Positions 1 to 7,983 of a stretch of DNA of 64,000 nucleotides are shown here, in pieces; the stretch's first letter is position 1; every line of letters begins with the position of its first letter. This DNA is from CAKSQF01 sp964568425. GTDB taxonomy: Bacteria; Bacillota; Clostridia; Oscillospirales; CAG-272. The stretch lies in the NCBI GenBank assembly GCA_964568425.1, contig CAZMPO010000008.1:4566-68565 (forward strand). Reading direction: 5' to 3'. The position numbers and the translations under genes are program-made. A model generated the notes under the pieces. That model made no database searches. It was not told the origin of the DNA and worked only from the letters and a program-made list of their open reading frames with translations.

Positions 1-1042
1 AAAAAGCATAATATGCAGGGAATGGGCGATGGGCTACCGGATCAAACAATCCGCAATAGGCTGTGAGTATCCAGGCATCATAATACATGAGCATATCCGT
101 CGGGGTGTCCTGCATTCTTATCATCATCGTCAATATGTTGGATGCATCGCAAAGCTTGCCCCGTTCGTTGATTCCGGGGTTCCATTCATTCAGAAATACC
201 TCTGTCGATCTGTAGCCGAAGCTGTCAAGCGTTTGTCTGACATATGATGCGTATCCGACATTATCCGAAACACCCGCATAACTGTGCCAGGAGAAAAAAT
301 CGAGCCCGATGTTGTTCTTTTGAATATATGACAGAAAATCGAGGAAGAACTCGACAAAATAATCGGTTCTCGGACTTGAATGAGCCACATGAGAAAAATC
401 GGATGACGATAGTGCGTAAAATCCGCAGGACGCATATCCGCCGATCTTGAGGCTGGGAAAGCGAGATTTCAAATGACCATAGGTGACGGCATACAGCTCG
501 AAAAATTGTTCTTTCGTCCCTTTCCACATGGGATTGTCACAGATCTCGGGCTCGTTATCCGGTTCGTTCCAGATCTCAAAATATTCAAGCCCCATATGAA
601 AACCATCAGCCCACCCCTCATTGTAGTGCATGATGATATGCTCGCAGATACGCGCCCATTTTGCCGGGTCTTTCGGCGGATATATGTTGTACGCTTTGAT
701 ACGATGATAGTTCTCGATCGTCGAACCGAGTCTGTAGAACGGCTTTACTCCAAAGCGTACAAGCTCGCAAAAGAGCCTGTCGGTAAATGCAAAATCGTAG
801 GACGCGGGATCGGTCTCGTCGGCGTCAAAGTTTGGAAACACGTTTGCGATATCGACATAGCGTGCGCCGCCGTATCTGCCGCCCGTGTCATGCATACGGG
901 CATAAGGAATCGCTGCGTCACTCAAGTATATGTAAAGTCCGAAATAATCGTCGGGAACGGTCGGCGCGTTGTTAATGGCGTGCATCGGCTTGATCCTGCC
1001 GATGATCTCCGAAAAAACGGGTTTTAATGTAACTCTTTTCAT
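1..1042 (-). CDS. GH39-like glycoside hydrolase (3' end cut by window edge)
   Basis: The reverse strand reads open from an ATG at 1042 to the window edge (347 codons, no stop). The product looks like a clan GH-A glycosidase of the GH39 (beta-xylosidase) type. It contains WNEPD, whose Glu (about residue 160) would be the acid/base, and FLNEWNP, whose Glu (about residue 286) would be the nucleophile. Also visible are an early HDTGG segment and a WHSYAG segment typical of these barrels. No signal peptide is seen, so it is probably cytoplasmic and acts on imported oligosaccharides. It starts 6 bases after the stop of the Gfo/Idh gene, with AAAGG upstream, so the two are probably cotranscribed. 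The substrate is not deducible, and family GH39 is inferred from the motifs rather than from a search. Confidence 0.8.
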   Translation of the reverse strand, partial: MKRVTLKPVFSEIIGRIKPMHAINNAPTVPDDYFGLYIYLSDAAIPYARMHDTGGRYGGARYVDIANVFPNFDADETDPASYDFAFTDRLFCELVRFGVKPFYRLGSTIENYHRIKAYNIYPPKDPAKWARICEHIIMHYNEGWADGFHMGLEYFEIWNEPDNEPEICDNPMWKGTKEQFFELYAVTYGHLKSRFPSLKIGGYASCGFYALSSSDFSHVAHSSPRTDYFVEFFLDFLSYIQKNNIGLDFFSWHSYAGVSDNVGYASYVRQTLDSFGYRSTEVFLNEWNPGINERGKLCDASNILTMMIRMQDTPTDMLMYYDAWILTAYCGLFDPVAHRPFPAYYAF

Positions 1043-1048
1043 AACCGA

Positions 1049-2245
1049 TCAACCTTTTTTAGGGGATGGTTCATACGGCTGACTGCTGGGGGGAACGCAC
1101 TGATTTTTCGCGCCCGGGAAGGGTGATGCATCGTCGCTTTCGTATTTAACAAGATCTGCCTCGCTGTGAAAATCGGGAACGACCATCTCTTTGCCGTGGT
1201 CGAGCGTGCTTCTCCATGCGAGTATGCCGATCGCCGACATTGTTACGGCACGGTAAACATCAAAGAAAGGCTCACTTTTTCCCTCAATATAGTCAAGGAA
1301 GTTGTATATTACCCAGAAATCGCCGCCATTGTGCCCGGCTTTCTCAGCAAGTTCGCCGCAGGACTCCCATTCGGGCTTGTATGTTTTCGTCTCAGTCTCG
1401 CCCTCTGGTACGCACCAATAATTATATCCGACACGCACGCTCTGCTCGTCTCCGCGAATGGTTTCCGCGCCGCCTTTTGTACCCGATATACGATACCAAT
1501 TTCCGTGAGGGGCAGTCATACCCGTACCCGTGAAGCGGAAAAGCGCGCCCGACTCGGTCTGCCCGAGCATGATCGATATCGCATCCGCACAGTGACGGCC
1601 GCTGCCCTCGACAAGCTCGGGTGCAAAAACTGTCTTCGACATTACGGTCTTCGGCGTTTCACCTGTTATGTACATAAGCGGACCGAGAGCGTGAGTCAAG
1701 TAATAAGTTCTCGGAATCCAAGATCTCCAATGTTCCGGAAATGACGAGCAGTAGATCAGCTCATCGACAGACATCGGATGAATGTATTCGCCTTCGGCAT
1801 AGAGAACACGACCGAGCCTTCCGCTTTCGTAGATCTTTTTGATCTCCTGATTTGCGCAAAAGAACGGATAGTTCTCGGCAAGCATGTATTTGCCTCCCGT
1901 GCGCTCGACAGCGCGTACAAGTTCGACGGCCTCAGCCATTGTTGAGGCGGCTGTCGTCTCGCACAGGACAGCCACTCCGTTTTCAAGTGCTTTCATCGCG
2001 TACGGAACATGTTCATGGAAGAAGTTGCAGAGTATCACTCCGTCAAGTCCGCACTTTATAAATTCATCAAAATCAGTAAATGTCTTTGTACCATCAGGGC
2101 AAAGCTCGCTCTTGACCTTTTCAAGTCTGTTCTCTCGCCCCTCACATATCGCGCTTATCTCGGCTCTGTCATCAAGAAGAGAAAGGATCTTTATAAAATC
2201 CTGCCCTCTGCTGCATCCGAATATTCCGATCTTAATTTTGTCCAT
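1049..2245 (-). CDS. Gfo/Idh/MocA-family protein lacking the EKP lysine
   Basis: A 398-residue protein with an N-terminal Rossmann fold (KIGIFGCSRG, residues 4-14) and a C-terminal Gfo/Idh/MocA alpha/beta domain. Relatives are NAD(P)-dependent sugar or inositol dehydrogenases, with some NAD-using glycosidases such as GH109. Where the family normally has EKP, this protein reads CETT (residues 95-98), so the catalytic lysine is absent. The later stretch GHNGGDFWVIYNFLDYI resembles the His/Gly/Asp region of GH109-like members, so a non-dehydrogenase function is possible. The GH39-like gene follows 6 bases downstream, which suggests a shared carbohydrate pathway. A promoter lies at 2284-2312. The fold call is solid but the reaction is open. 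Confidence 0.85.
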   Translation of the reverse strand: MDKIKIGIFGCSRGQDFIKILSLLDDRAEISAICEGRENRLEKVKSELCPDGTKTFTDFDEFIKCGLDGVILCNFFHEHVPYAMKALENGVAVLCETTAASTMAEAVELVRAVERTGGKYMLAENYPFFCANQEIKKIYESGRLGRVLYAEGEYIHPMSVDELIYCSSFPEHWRSWIPRTYYLTHALGPLMYITGETPKTVMSKTVFAPELVEGSGRHCADAISIMLGQTESGALFRFTGTGMTAPHGNWYRISGTKGGAETIRGDEQSVRVGYNYWCVPEGETETKTYKPEWESCGELAEKAGHNGGDFWVIYNFLDYIEGKSEPFFDVYRAVTMSAIGILAWRSTLDHGKEMVVPDFHSEADLVKYESDDASPFPGAKNQCVPPSSQPYEPSPKKG

Positions 2246-2283
2246 TGAGCTGTCCTCTGTCTGTTTTGATCTTATTTAATTGA

Positions 2284-2312
2284 AGTTTATCACATCTTTG
2301 TCTGTTTGTCAA
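2284..2312 (-). promoter_or_regulatory. Sigma-A type promoter for the Gfo/Idh-GH39 operon
   Basis: Read on the reverse strand: TTGACA (2312-2307), a 17-base spacer, then TAAACT (2289-2284), 39 bases upstream of the start codon at 2245. Confidence 0.65.
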
Positions 2313-2350
2313 GTATTTTCGGTAAATTGCGTAAAAATTGTTTTTAGCTA

Positions 2351-2379
2351 TTGAAAAATCGAACAAATTATGCTATAAT
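2351..2379 (+). promoter_or_regulatory. Sigma-A promoter, TTGAAA-17-TATAAT
   Basis: TTGAAA at 2351-2356, a 17-base spacer and TATAAT at 2374-2379. It drives the acidic protein gene and probably the following HAD, permease, uvrB-murI-uvrA run, since no terminator is seen before 10815. Confidence 0.75.
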
Positions 2380-2450
2380 AAAATGATGGGAGATAATGCA
2401 CAAAGCTTGTGTCCATCTGCTGATTTATAATATTTATGAGGAAGGTCAGA

Positions 2451-2951
2451 ATGATGAAAACCGATCTTAGTGAGATTTTGGCAAGACTTGAAGATCCAAG
2501 TGACGATTTGCCGATAGAGATAGTTAACAGCAAGGGCGAGAGCGCGAGATTTGCACAGATCGCTCTTATTCCGATGAGCGTCGATCCGTCCGACGAGACC
2601 GACGACGATATCGTCTGTCATTATTTCGCTTTTATGCAACCGATCAACGAGAGCGACGAGCCAACGGGAAAGGATCTGATATTTGATCTTTCAAAGCATG
2701 ATGACGGCGAGCTGTCTATCGATGTCGTTACCGATCAGTATCTGATCACCGAGCTTTACGCCGAGTTCCGAAAGCTCCGCCGCGCAAAAAGCGATGAGGA
2801 TGAGTCCGATGTCGACGAGATCGATGCAGAGGCAGATGTCGATGTCGCGGAAGATACAGACGAAAATGAAGACACAGATGAAAATAGCGAAAATGAAATG
2901 AAAGAGGAAAAGAAAAGCTTCTTCGGAAGACTTTTTGGAAAAAGGAGATAA
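2451..2951 (+). CDS. Acidic DUF1292-like protein with a basic tail
   Basis: A 166-residue protein. Residues 1-110 form a compact domain with the general look of DUF1292 proteins (short beta-rich, acidic, function unknown). A low-complexity Asp/Glu stretch follows (about 115-150), ending in a basic amphipathic tail, KKSFFGRLFGKRR. The start is ATG 2451, because AGGAAGG at 2439-2445 is its ribosome binding site; an upstream in-frame ATG at 2436 overlaps that site. The gene stops 5 bases before the HAD gene, so the two are cotranscribed. DUF1292 membership is tentative. The charged tail could bind nucleic acid or a membrane surface, but nothing in the sequence proves either. Confidence 0.75.
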   Translation: MMKTDLSEILARLEDPSDDLPIEIVNSKGESARFAQIALIPMSVDPSDETDDDIVCHYFAFMQPINESDEPTGKDLIFDLSKHDDGELSIDVVTDQYLITELYAEFRKLRRAKSDEDESDVDEIDAEADVDVAEDTDENEDTDENSENEMKEEKKSFFGRLFGKRR

Positions 2952-2956
2952 GCAAA

Positions 2957-3778
2957 GTGACCGATTTTTTCACCGAGATCGAGAAAGATCATAATATTAA
3001 ATGTGTAATGCTCGATCTGGATGGTACGATATACCTTGGCAGCAAAGTCTTTGATTACACCGTGGATTTTTTGAAGAGGCTTGATCGTATCGGTATACGC
3101 AGACTCTTTTTAACAAACAATTCGTCGATCACTGTTGACGATTATCTCGAAAAATTCGCAAGACTCGGCATACCCACAGAGCGTGACAACATTTTGACAT
3201 CCGCACAGTCGGCGGCGTATTTCATTAGTCACGGAGAATTTGCAGACAAGCGAGTTTTGGCCTTGGCAACCGACAAGATCAAAGAGGAGATGAAAGAGAA
3301 CGGTGTCAACATATGCGATGACGATCCCGAAGTACTCCTTGCGACCTTTGATACATCGCTGACATTTGACTCGCTCACAAAGTTCACAAATTATGTTGCC
3401 GACGGATTTCCCTACATCGCGACACATCCCGATGTTATATGTCCCAAAGAGGAAGGATTTTTCCCGGATCTCGGCAGTTTTATTCGACTTATTCACGCAT
3501 GCACGGGAAGATATCCGGACAAGATTTGCGGCAAACCATCCGAGCATATGCTTGCGTTTGCCGAGCATGCCACCGGTGTAGATCGTAAAAATCTGCTCAT
3601 GGTCGGTGACAGACTTTCGACCGATATAGCGATCGGTGAATACGGCATCCGCACGGCTCTCGTTTTGAGTGGTGTATCGACAGTTTCGGATATTGACGGC
3701 GCAAATGTCAGACCGACTTACGTTTTTGACAGCATAAAAGAGCTTGGCGAGTCGCTCGAGAGAGCTATTGAAGAATAA
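2957..3778 (+). CDS. HAD-superfamily phosphatase, NagD-like (class IIA)
   Basis: A 273-residue haloacid dehalogenase-type hydrolase. Motif I is MLDLDGTIY (D20 nucleophile, D22 acid/base), motif II is FLTNNSS, the lysine of motif III is in CGKPS, and motif IV is MVGDRLSTDI. The C2-type cap between motifs II and III fits the NagD/4-nitrophenylphosphatase subfamily, which dephosphorylates nucleotides or sugar phosphates in the cytoplasm. The start is GTG at 2957 with AAAGGAG (2941-2947) in front. It sits 5 bases after the acidic protein. The family is secure, the substrate unknown. Confidence 0.9.
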   Translation: MTDFFTEIEKDHNIKCVMLDLDGTIYLGSKVFDYTVDFLKRLDRIGIRRLFLTNNSSITVDDYLEKFARLGIPTERDNILTSAQSAAYFISHGEFADKRVLALATDKIKEEMKENGVNICDDDPEVLLATFDTSLTFDSLTKFTNYVADGFPYIATHPDVICPKEEGFFPDLGSFIRLIHACTGRYPDKICGKPSEHMLAFAEHATGVDRKNLLMVGDRLSTDIAIGEYGIRTALVLSGVSTVSDIDGANVRPTYVFDSIKELGESLERAIEE

Positions 3779-3821
3779 ATCATCGAACACATAAATTTGT
3801 CTAAAGCAGAGGATCATAGCC

Positions 3822-5129
3822 ATGAATCTTGACAAACGCACACTGAAAAAGCTTGCACTCCTGATAGTTTTTACGGTCATTATAGTTTTCGCCGTTTTGC
3901 GCATCGGGAATATCGTGAATGTCGTGCGCTATTTTTTTAACGCACTCTCTCCGCTTCTCATCGGCGGATGCATTGCCTTTGTGATGAATCTTTTGATGCG
4001 TCCTCTTGAGAAACTGTGGTTTAAGATATGGAAAAAGCGTCCTGAGTTCGCGCAAAAAACGGCAAGGGCTGTCTGTTTGACTGCCAGCTCGCTTATCGTG
4101 ATCGGCGCACTCACCGCTGCGCTTTTTGTCATCATCCCCGAAATTACGGAGACCGTGGTCAACATAATAGACATGTTGCCGCAGTATTTTGACAGACTGA
4201 AGAACACTTGGGCAAATCTGTCAAAACAGCTTGCCAAGTATTCAATAATCCTTCCCGAATTTGATGTCGGAAGCAGTGGGATCTTTGACAAGTTGATGGA
4301 GATAGTGTCACAGGGCGGACAGGTCGTTTTCGATAAGACCGTCGGGTTGACAAAGGGTCTTTTCTCTACCATTTTCAATATAGTCGTCGGATTTGTTTTC
4401 TCGCTCTACATTCTTTCAGGAAAAGAAAAATACGGCAAAAAGCTCAAAAAACTTGCATCGGCTTTTTTGCCGCAAAGTCATACCGACAAGCTTTTTGAGG
4501 AGATCGCGCGAGTAAACAGAACCTTTTCCAACTTTGTCGCGGGACAGCTGATAGAGGCTCTTATTATCGGAACTCTTTGCTTTATCGGTATGCTGATCTT
4601 CAGATTTCCTTACGCACCCGTTGTTTCTGTTCTTGTCGGTGTGACAGCACTTGTTCCGATTTTCGGTGCATTTATCGGTACGGCAGTCGGTGCGTTTTTG
4701 ATACTTGTTGACAGTCCGATAAAGGCTCTTTGGTTTGTCGTGTTCATTATTATTTTGCAACAGCTCGAAGGAAATATCATATATCCGCATGTTGCGGGCA
4801 GGGCTGTTGGTCTTCCCGGCATTCTCGTGCTTGGTGCCGTAACGCTTGGCGGCAATTTGTTCGGAGTGCTCGGCATGCTCCTCAGCGTCCCGGTTTGTTC
4901 GCTTGTCTACTTTACGATCGTGGAGCTGGTAGGCAAAAGACTTGAGGAAAAGGGGCTTGACGATGAACCATCCGAAGACGATAACATAAAAGAGAAGAAA
5001 AAAGTGACAGCGAAAGGTCCGGGTATAAAAGATCTTTGGAAGGCTTTTTGGAAGACCGAGGCAAAGAGCAAAAACGAAAAGAACGAGATAAACAAAACAG
5101 CTAACGGCGATAATGACCGTGATACTTAA
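3822..5129 (+). CDS. AI-2E family transporter (PF01594 type permease)
   Basis: A 435-residue polytopic membrane protein. It opens with a membrane segment (about residues 10-30) and a second near 40-60, then a third near 85-105. A soluble stretch follows with the family's segment around TFSNFVAGQLIEA (about 225-240), then a closing group of hydrophobic helices that includes VLVGVTALVPIFGAFIGT and GNIIYPHVAGRAVGLPG. These are hallmarks of the AI-2E/PerM/YtvI family. Members export small molecules, ions or autoinducer-2, but the substrate cannot be read here. The last 60 residues are highly charged and cytoplasmic. uvrB follows 15 bases later, probably in the same transcript. Confidence 0.92.
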   Translation: MNLDKRTLKKLALLIVFTVIIVFAVLRIGNIVNVVRYFFNALSPLLIGGCIAFVMNLLMRPLEKLWFKIWKKRPEFAQKTARAVCLTASSLIVIGALTAALFVIIPEITETVVNIIDMLPQYFDRLKNTWANLSKQLAKYSIILPEFDVGSSGIFDKLMEIVSQGGQVVFDKTVGLTKGLFSTIFNIVVGFVFSLYILSGKEKYGKKLKKLASAFLPQSHTDKLFEEIARVNRTFSNFVAGQLIEALIIGTLCFIGMLIFRFPYAPVVSVLVGVTALVPIFGAFIGTAVGAFLILVDSPIKALWFVVFIIILQQLEGNIIYPHVAGRAVGLPGILVLGAVTLGGNLFGVLGMLLSVPVCSLVYFTIVELVGKRLEEKGLDDEPSEDDNIKEKKKVTAKGPGIKDLWKAFWKTEAKSKNEKNEINKTANGDNDRDT

Positions 5130-5144
5130 TAATCGGAAAGGAAC

Positions 5145-7130
5145 ATGTCTGTGGATAAATTTGAACTTGTAAGCAGTTATAAACCGACAGGAGATCAGCC
5201 GCAGGCAATTGACCTGTTAACTGCGGGAATCGAGTCGGGTATGAAAGCGCAGACTCTTCTCGGCGTTACAGGATCGGGAAAAACGTATACAATGGCAAAT
5301 GTTATCGCAAGGCTGAACAGACCCACCCTCGTCTTGGCGCACAACAAAACGCTTGCCGCACAGCTTTGCTCCGAATTTCGCGAGCTTTTCCCGAACAACG
5401 CTGTAGAGTATTTCGTATCCTACTATGACTATTATCAGCCTGAGGCATATATACCCGGAAAAGATCAGTACATCGAAAAAGACAGTGCCGTAAACGATGA
5501 GATCGACCGTCTTCGTCACTCCGCAACATCATCGCTTTTTGAGCGTCGGGATGTCATAATAGTCGCGAGCGTATCATGTATCTACTCCCTCGGTGATCCG
5601 AGCGCGTACAAGGAAGAGGTTCTCTCTTTGCGTGTCGGCATGGTCTGCACCCGTGATGAGATCGTGAGGCAACTTATAGCTATGAACTATGAGCGAAACG
5701 ATATAAGCCTGCTTCGCGATAAATTCAGACTTCGCGGCGATGTCATTGAGATAATGCCCGCGTCGCATGACAAAAAAGCTGTCAGGATCGAGCTGTTCGG
5801 AGACGAGATAGATCGCATTACCGAAATAAACACGCTGACGGGCGAACTTGTGAGATCTCTTTCATATGTCGCGATCTTCCCGGCAACTCACTATGTTATG
5901 AGTTCCGACAAAAAAGAGGGTGCGATCGAGGAGATTCTTCGGGAAATGGAAGAACGCGCCGAATATTTCAAATCGCAAAACAGATATATTGAGGCTCAGC
6001 GAATAACCGAGCGGACAAAATACGATATTGAGATGATACGCGAGGTCGGATACTGCTCGGGCGTTGAGAATTATTCGCGTGTGTTTTCGGGCAGGGAAGC
6101 AGGCTCTACCCCCTATACTTTGCTCGATTATTTTCCAGATGATTTCATTACTTTCATAGACGAAAGCCATGTGACGCTTCCTCAGGTGAGGGGCATGAGC
6201 GGCGGCGATCTTGCGAGAAAGAGATCGCTTGTTGATTACGGCTTCAGACTTCCGTCTGCTTATGACAACCGTCCGCTTTTCTTTGAAGAATTTGAAGAAA
6301 AGCTTGGACAAACAATCTTTGTTTCGGCAACACCTGCCGAATATGAAAAAAATCACTCGTCACAGACGGTCGAGCAACTAATTCGCCCGACAGGTCTTCT
6401 CGATCCTCTTGTTGAGGTTCGCCCGATCGACGGACAGATCGATGATCTCATTGGCGAGATAAGATCGAGAGCCGAAAGATCGCAAAGAACGCTCGTTACA
6501 ACACTGACCAAGAAAATGGCTGAGGATCTTACCGAATATCTTGAACTTCAGCTTATTCGAGTAAAATATATTCACCATAACGTCGATACCATTGAACGAA
6601 GCGAAATAATTCGAGACCTGCGACTCGGTGCTTTTGATGTTCTTGTCGGTGTAAACCTTTTGCGTGAAGGTCTTGATATCCCCGAGGTATCCCTTGTCGC
6701 TATATTGGATGCTGACAAAGAGGGTTTTTTGCGCGGTGAGCGTGCGCTCATACAAACGATCGGTCGTGCCGCTCGTAACGCCGAGGGAAGGGTAATAATG
6801 TATGCCGACAAGATCACCGATTCGATGCGTACGGCAATAGATGAGACAAATCGCAGAAGATCGGTCCAGGATGCATATAACAAGGAACACGGCATAGTAC
6901 CACAAACGATAGTAAAGCCTGTTCGCGAGCTTCTCGATCTCGGTAAAAAAGACTCACCGACCGAAAGAACAAAGGGAAGACGCGGCATATCGCCGAGCGT
7001 TGTTTCCGAATCGATACCCGAGCTTGAGCGTCAGATGCGTCGCGCGGCGGAACAACTTGATTTCGAAAAAGCGGCAGTCCTTCGCGACAAGATCCGACTT
7101 CTTGAGGAAAAGCAAAAACAAAACAAATAA
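5145..7130 (+). CDS. uvrB: Excinuclease ABC subunit B
   Basis: UvrB is the damage-verifying helicase-like subunit of nucleotide excision repair. It is loaded by UvrA and recruits UvrC. At 661 residues it has the usual length. Walker A is GVTGSGKT (40-47), the beta-hairpin that locks the DNA strand is YYDYYQPEAYIP (93-104), the DEAD-like box is FIDESHVT, helicase motif VI is QTIGRAARN, and a C-terminal UVR domain (about 622-657) contacts UvrC. The start ATG 5145 follows GGAAAGGAAC. It is followed by murI and uvrA on the same strand, giving a repair cluster interrupted by a cell-wall gene. Confidence 0.98.
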   Translation: MSVDKFELVSSYKPTGDQPQAIDLLTAGIESGMKAQTLLGVTGSGKTYTMANVIARLNRPTLVLAHNKTLAAQLCSEFRELFPNNAVEYFVSYYDYYQPEAYIPGKDQYIEKDSAVNDEIDRLRHSATSSLFERRDVIIVASVSCIYSLGDPSAYKEEVLSLRVGMVCTRDEIVRQLIAMNYERNDISLLRDKFRLRGDVIEIMPASHDKKAVRIELFGDEIDRITEINTLTGELVRSLSYVAIFPATHYVMSSDKKEGAIEEILREMEERAEYFKSQNRYIEAQRITERTKYDIEMIREVGYCSGVENYSRVFSGREAGSTPYTLLDYFPDDFITFIDESHVTLPQVRGMSGGDLARKRSLVDYGFRLPSAYDNRPLFFEEFEEKLGQTIFVSATPAEYEKNHSSQTVEQLIRPTGLLDPLVEVRPIDGQIDDLIGEIRSRAERSQRTLVTTLTKKMAEDLTEYLELQLIRVKYIHHNVDTIERSEIIRDLRLGAFDVLVGVNLLREGLDIPEVSLVAILDADKEGFLRGERALIQTIGRAARNAEGRVIMYADKITDSMRTAIDETNRRRSVQDAYNKEHGIVPQTIVKPVRELLDLGKKDSPTERTKGRRGISPSVVSESIPELERQMRRAAEQLDFEKAAVLRDKIRLLEEKQKQNK

Positions 7131-7180
7131 AGCTCGTGTGATCGGTCGTCAAGGGCGGAAAGGATATTTGAAGATCAAAA

Positions 7181-7960
7181 ATGGCAGTCAAATACAACAA
7201 AAAATCTCCGATCGGCGTAATGGACTCGGGAATGGGCGGTATCAGCACTCTCCGCGCTCTTGTTAATGAATTGCCGTGTGAAGATTTTATCTACTACGGC
7301 GATGACAAAAACGCGCCTTACGGAACAAAATCAACCGATGAAGTGATATCGCTTGCCGAGACATCGCTTATAGGGCTCGTCGATCGCGGCGCAAAGGCTG
7401 TTGTTATTGCTTGCAACACGGCAACAGGAGCGGCAGCGGCGTATCTGCGCGGAAAATATTTTGATATTCCGATAATCGGAGCCGAACCTGCGATAAGACC
7501 CGCAGTAAAATATAAACAAAATTCGCGAGTACTCGTCATGGCAACTCCGCTGACACTTAAATCCGAAAAATATCTTGCACTTTCGAAAGAATTTGCAAAT
7601 GACGCGGAAATTATCGGTCTTCCTTGCCAAGGAATCGTTGAACTCGTTGAGTCGGGCACTCTTGAAGGGGACGATGTTGACGATCTTCTTCACAGTCTTC
7701 TCGACCCTTATGTCGGGAAGATCGATTCGATCGTGCTGGGGTGTACGCACTATCCCTTTCTTTCGAAATCTATCTCGGCGATCATCGGAGATCATATACC
7801 TTTGTTTGACGGGAACAAGGGAATAGCCGCCGAAACAAAGCGCAGACTTTTAATGGACGACATGCTGACCGATAAAGCAACACGCGGCTCCGTGACATTT
7901 GAGACGAGTGCCGGGGATGAGGACACCCACAGGATCGCACATATGCTGATGAATCTATAA
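7181..7960 (+). CDS. murI: Glutamate racemase
   Basis: MurI interconverts L- and D-glutamate in the cytoplasm, supplying D-Glu for peptidoglycan. The 259-residue protein has the aspartate/glutamate racemase signature: IGVMDSGMGG at the N-terminus, the first catalytic cysteine in VIACNTATG and the second in VLGCTHYPF. The ribosome binding site is poor: AAAGG lies 17 bases upstream of ATG 7181 and only GAAG is nearer, so expression may depend on readthrough from uvrB, 50 bases upstream. uvrA begins 23 bases downstream. The position between uvrB and uvrA looks like simple cotranscription rather than a repair role. Confidence 0.96.
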   Translation: MAVKYNKKSPIGVMDSGMGGISTLRALVNELPCEDFIYYGDDKNAPYGTKSTDEVISLAETSLIGLVDRGAKAVVIACNTATGAAAAYLRGKYFDIPIIGAEPAIRPAVKYKQNSRVLVMATPLTLKSEKYLALSKEFANDAEIIGLPCQGIVELVESGTLEGDDVDDLLHSLLDPYVGKIDSIVLGCTHYPFLSKSISAIIGDHIPLFDGNKGIAAETKRRLLMDDMLTDKATRGSVTFETSAGDEDTHRIAHMLMNL

Positions 7961-7983
7961 AATACAGATACGGAAGTAATCTA

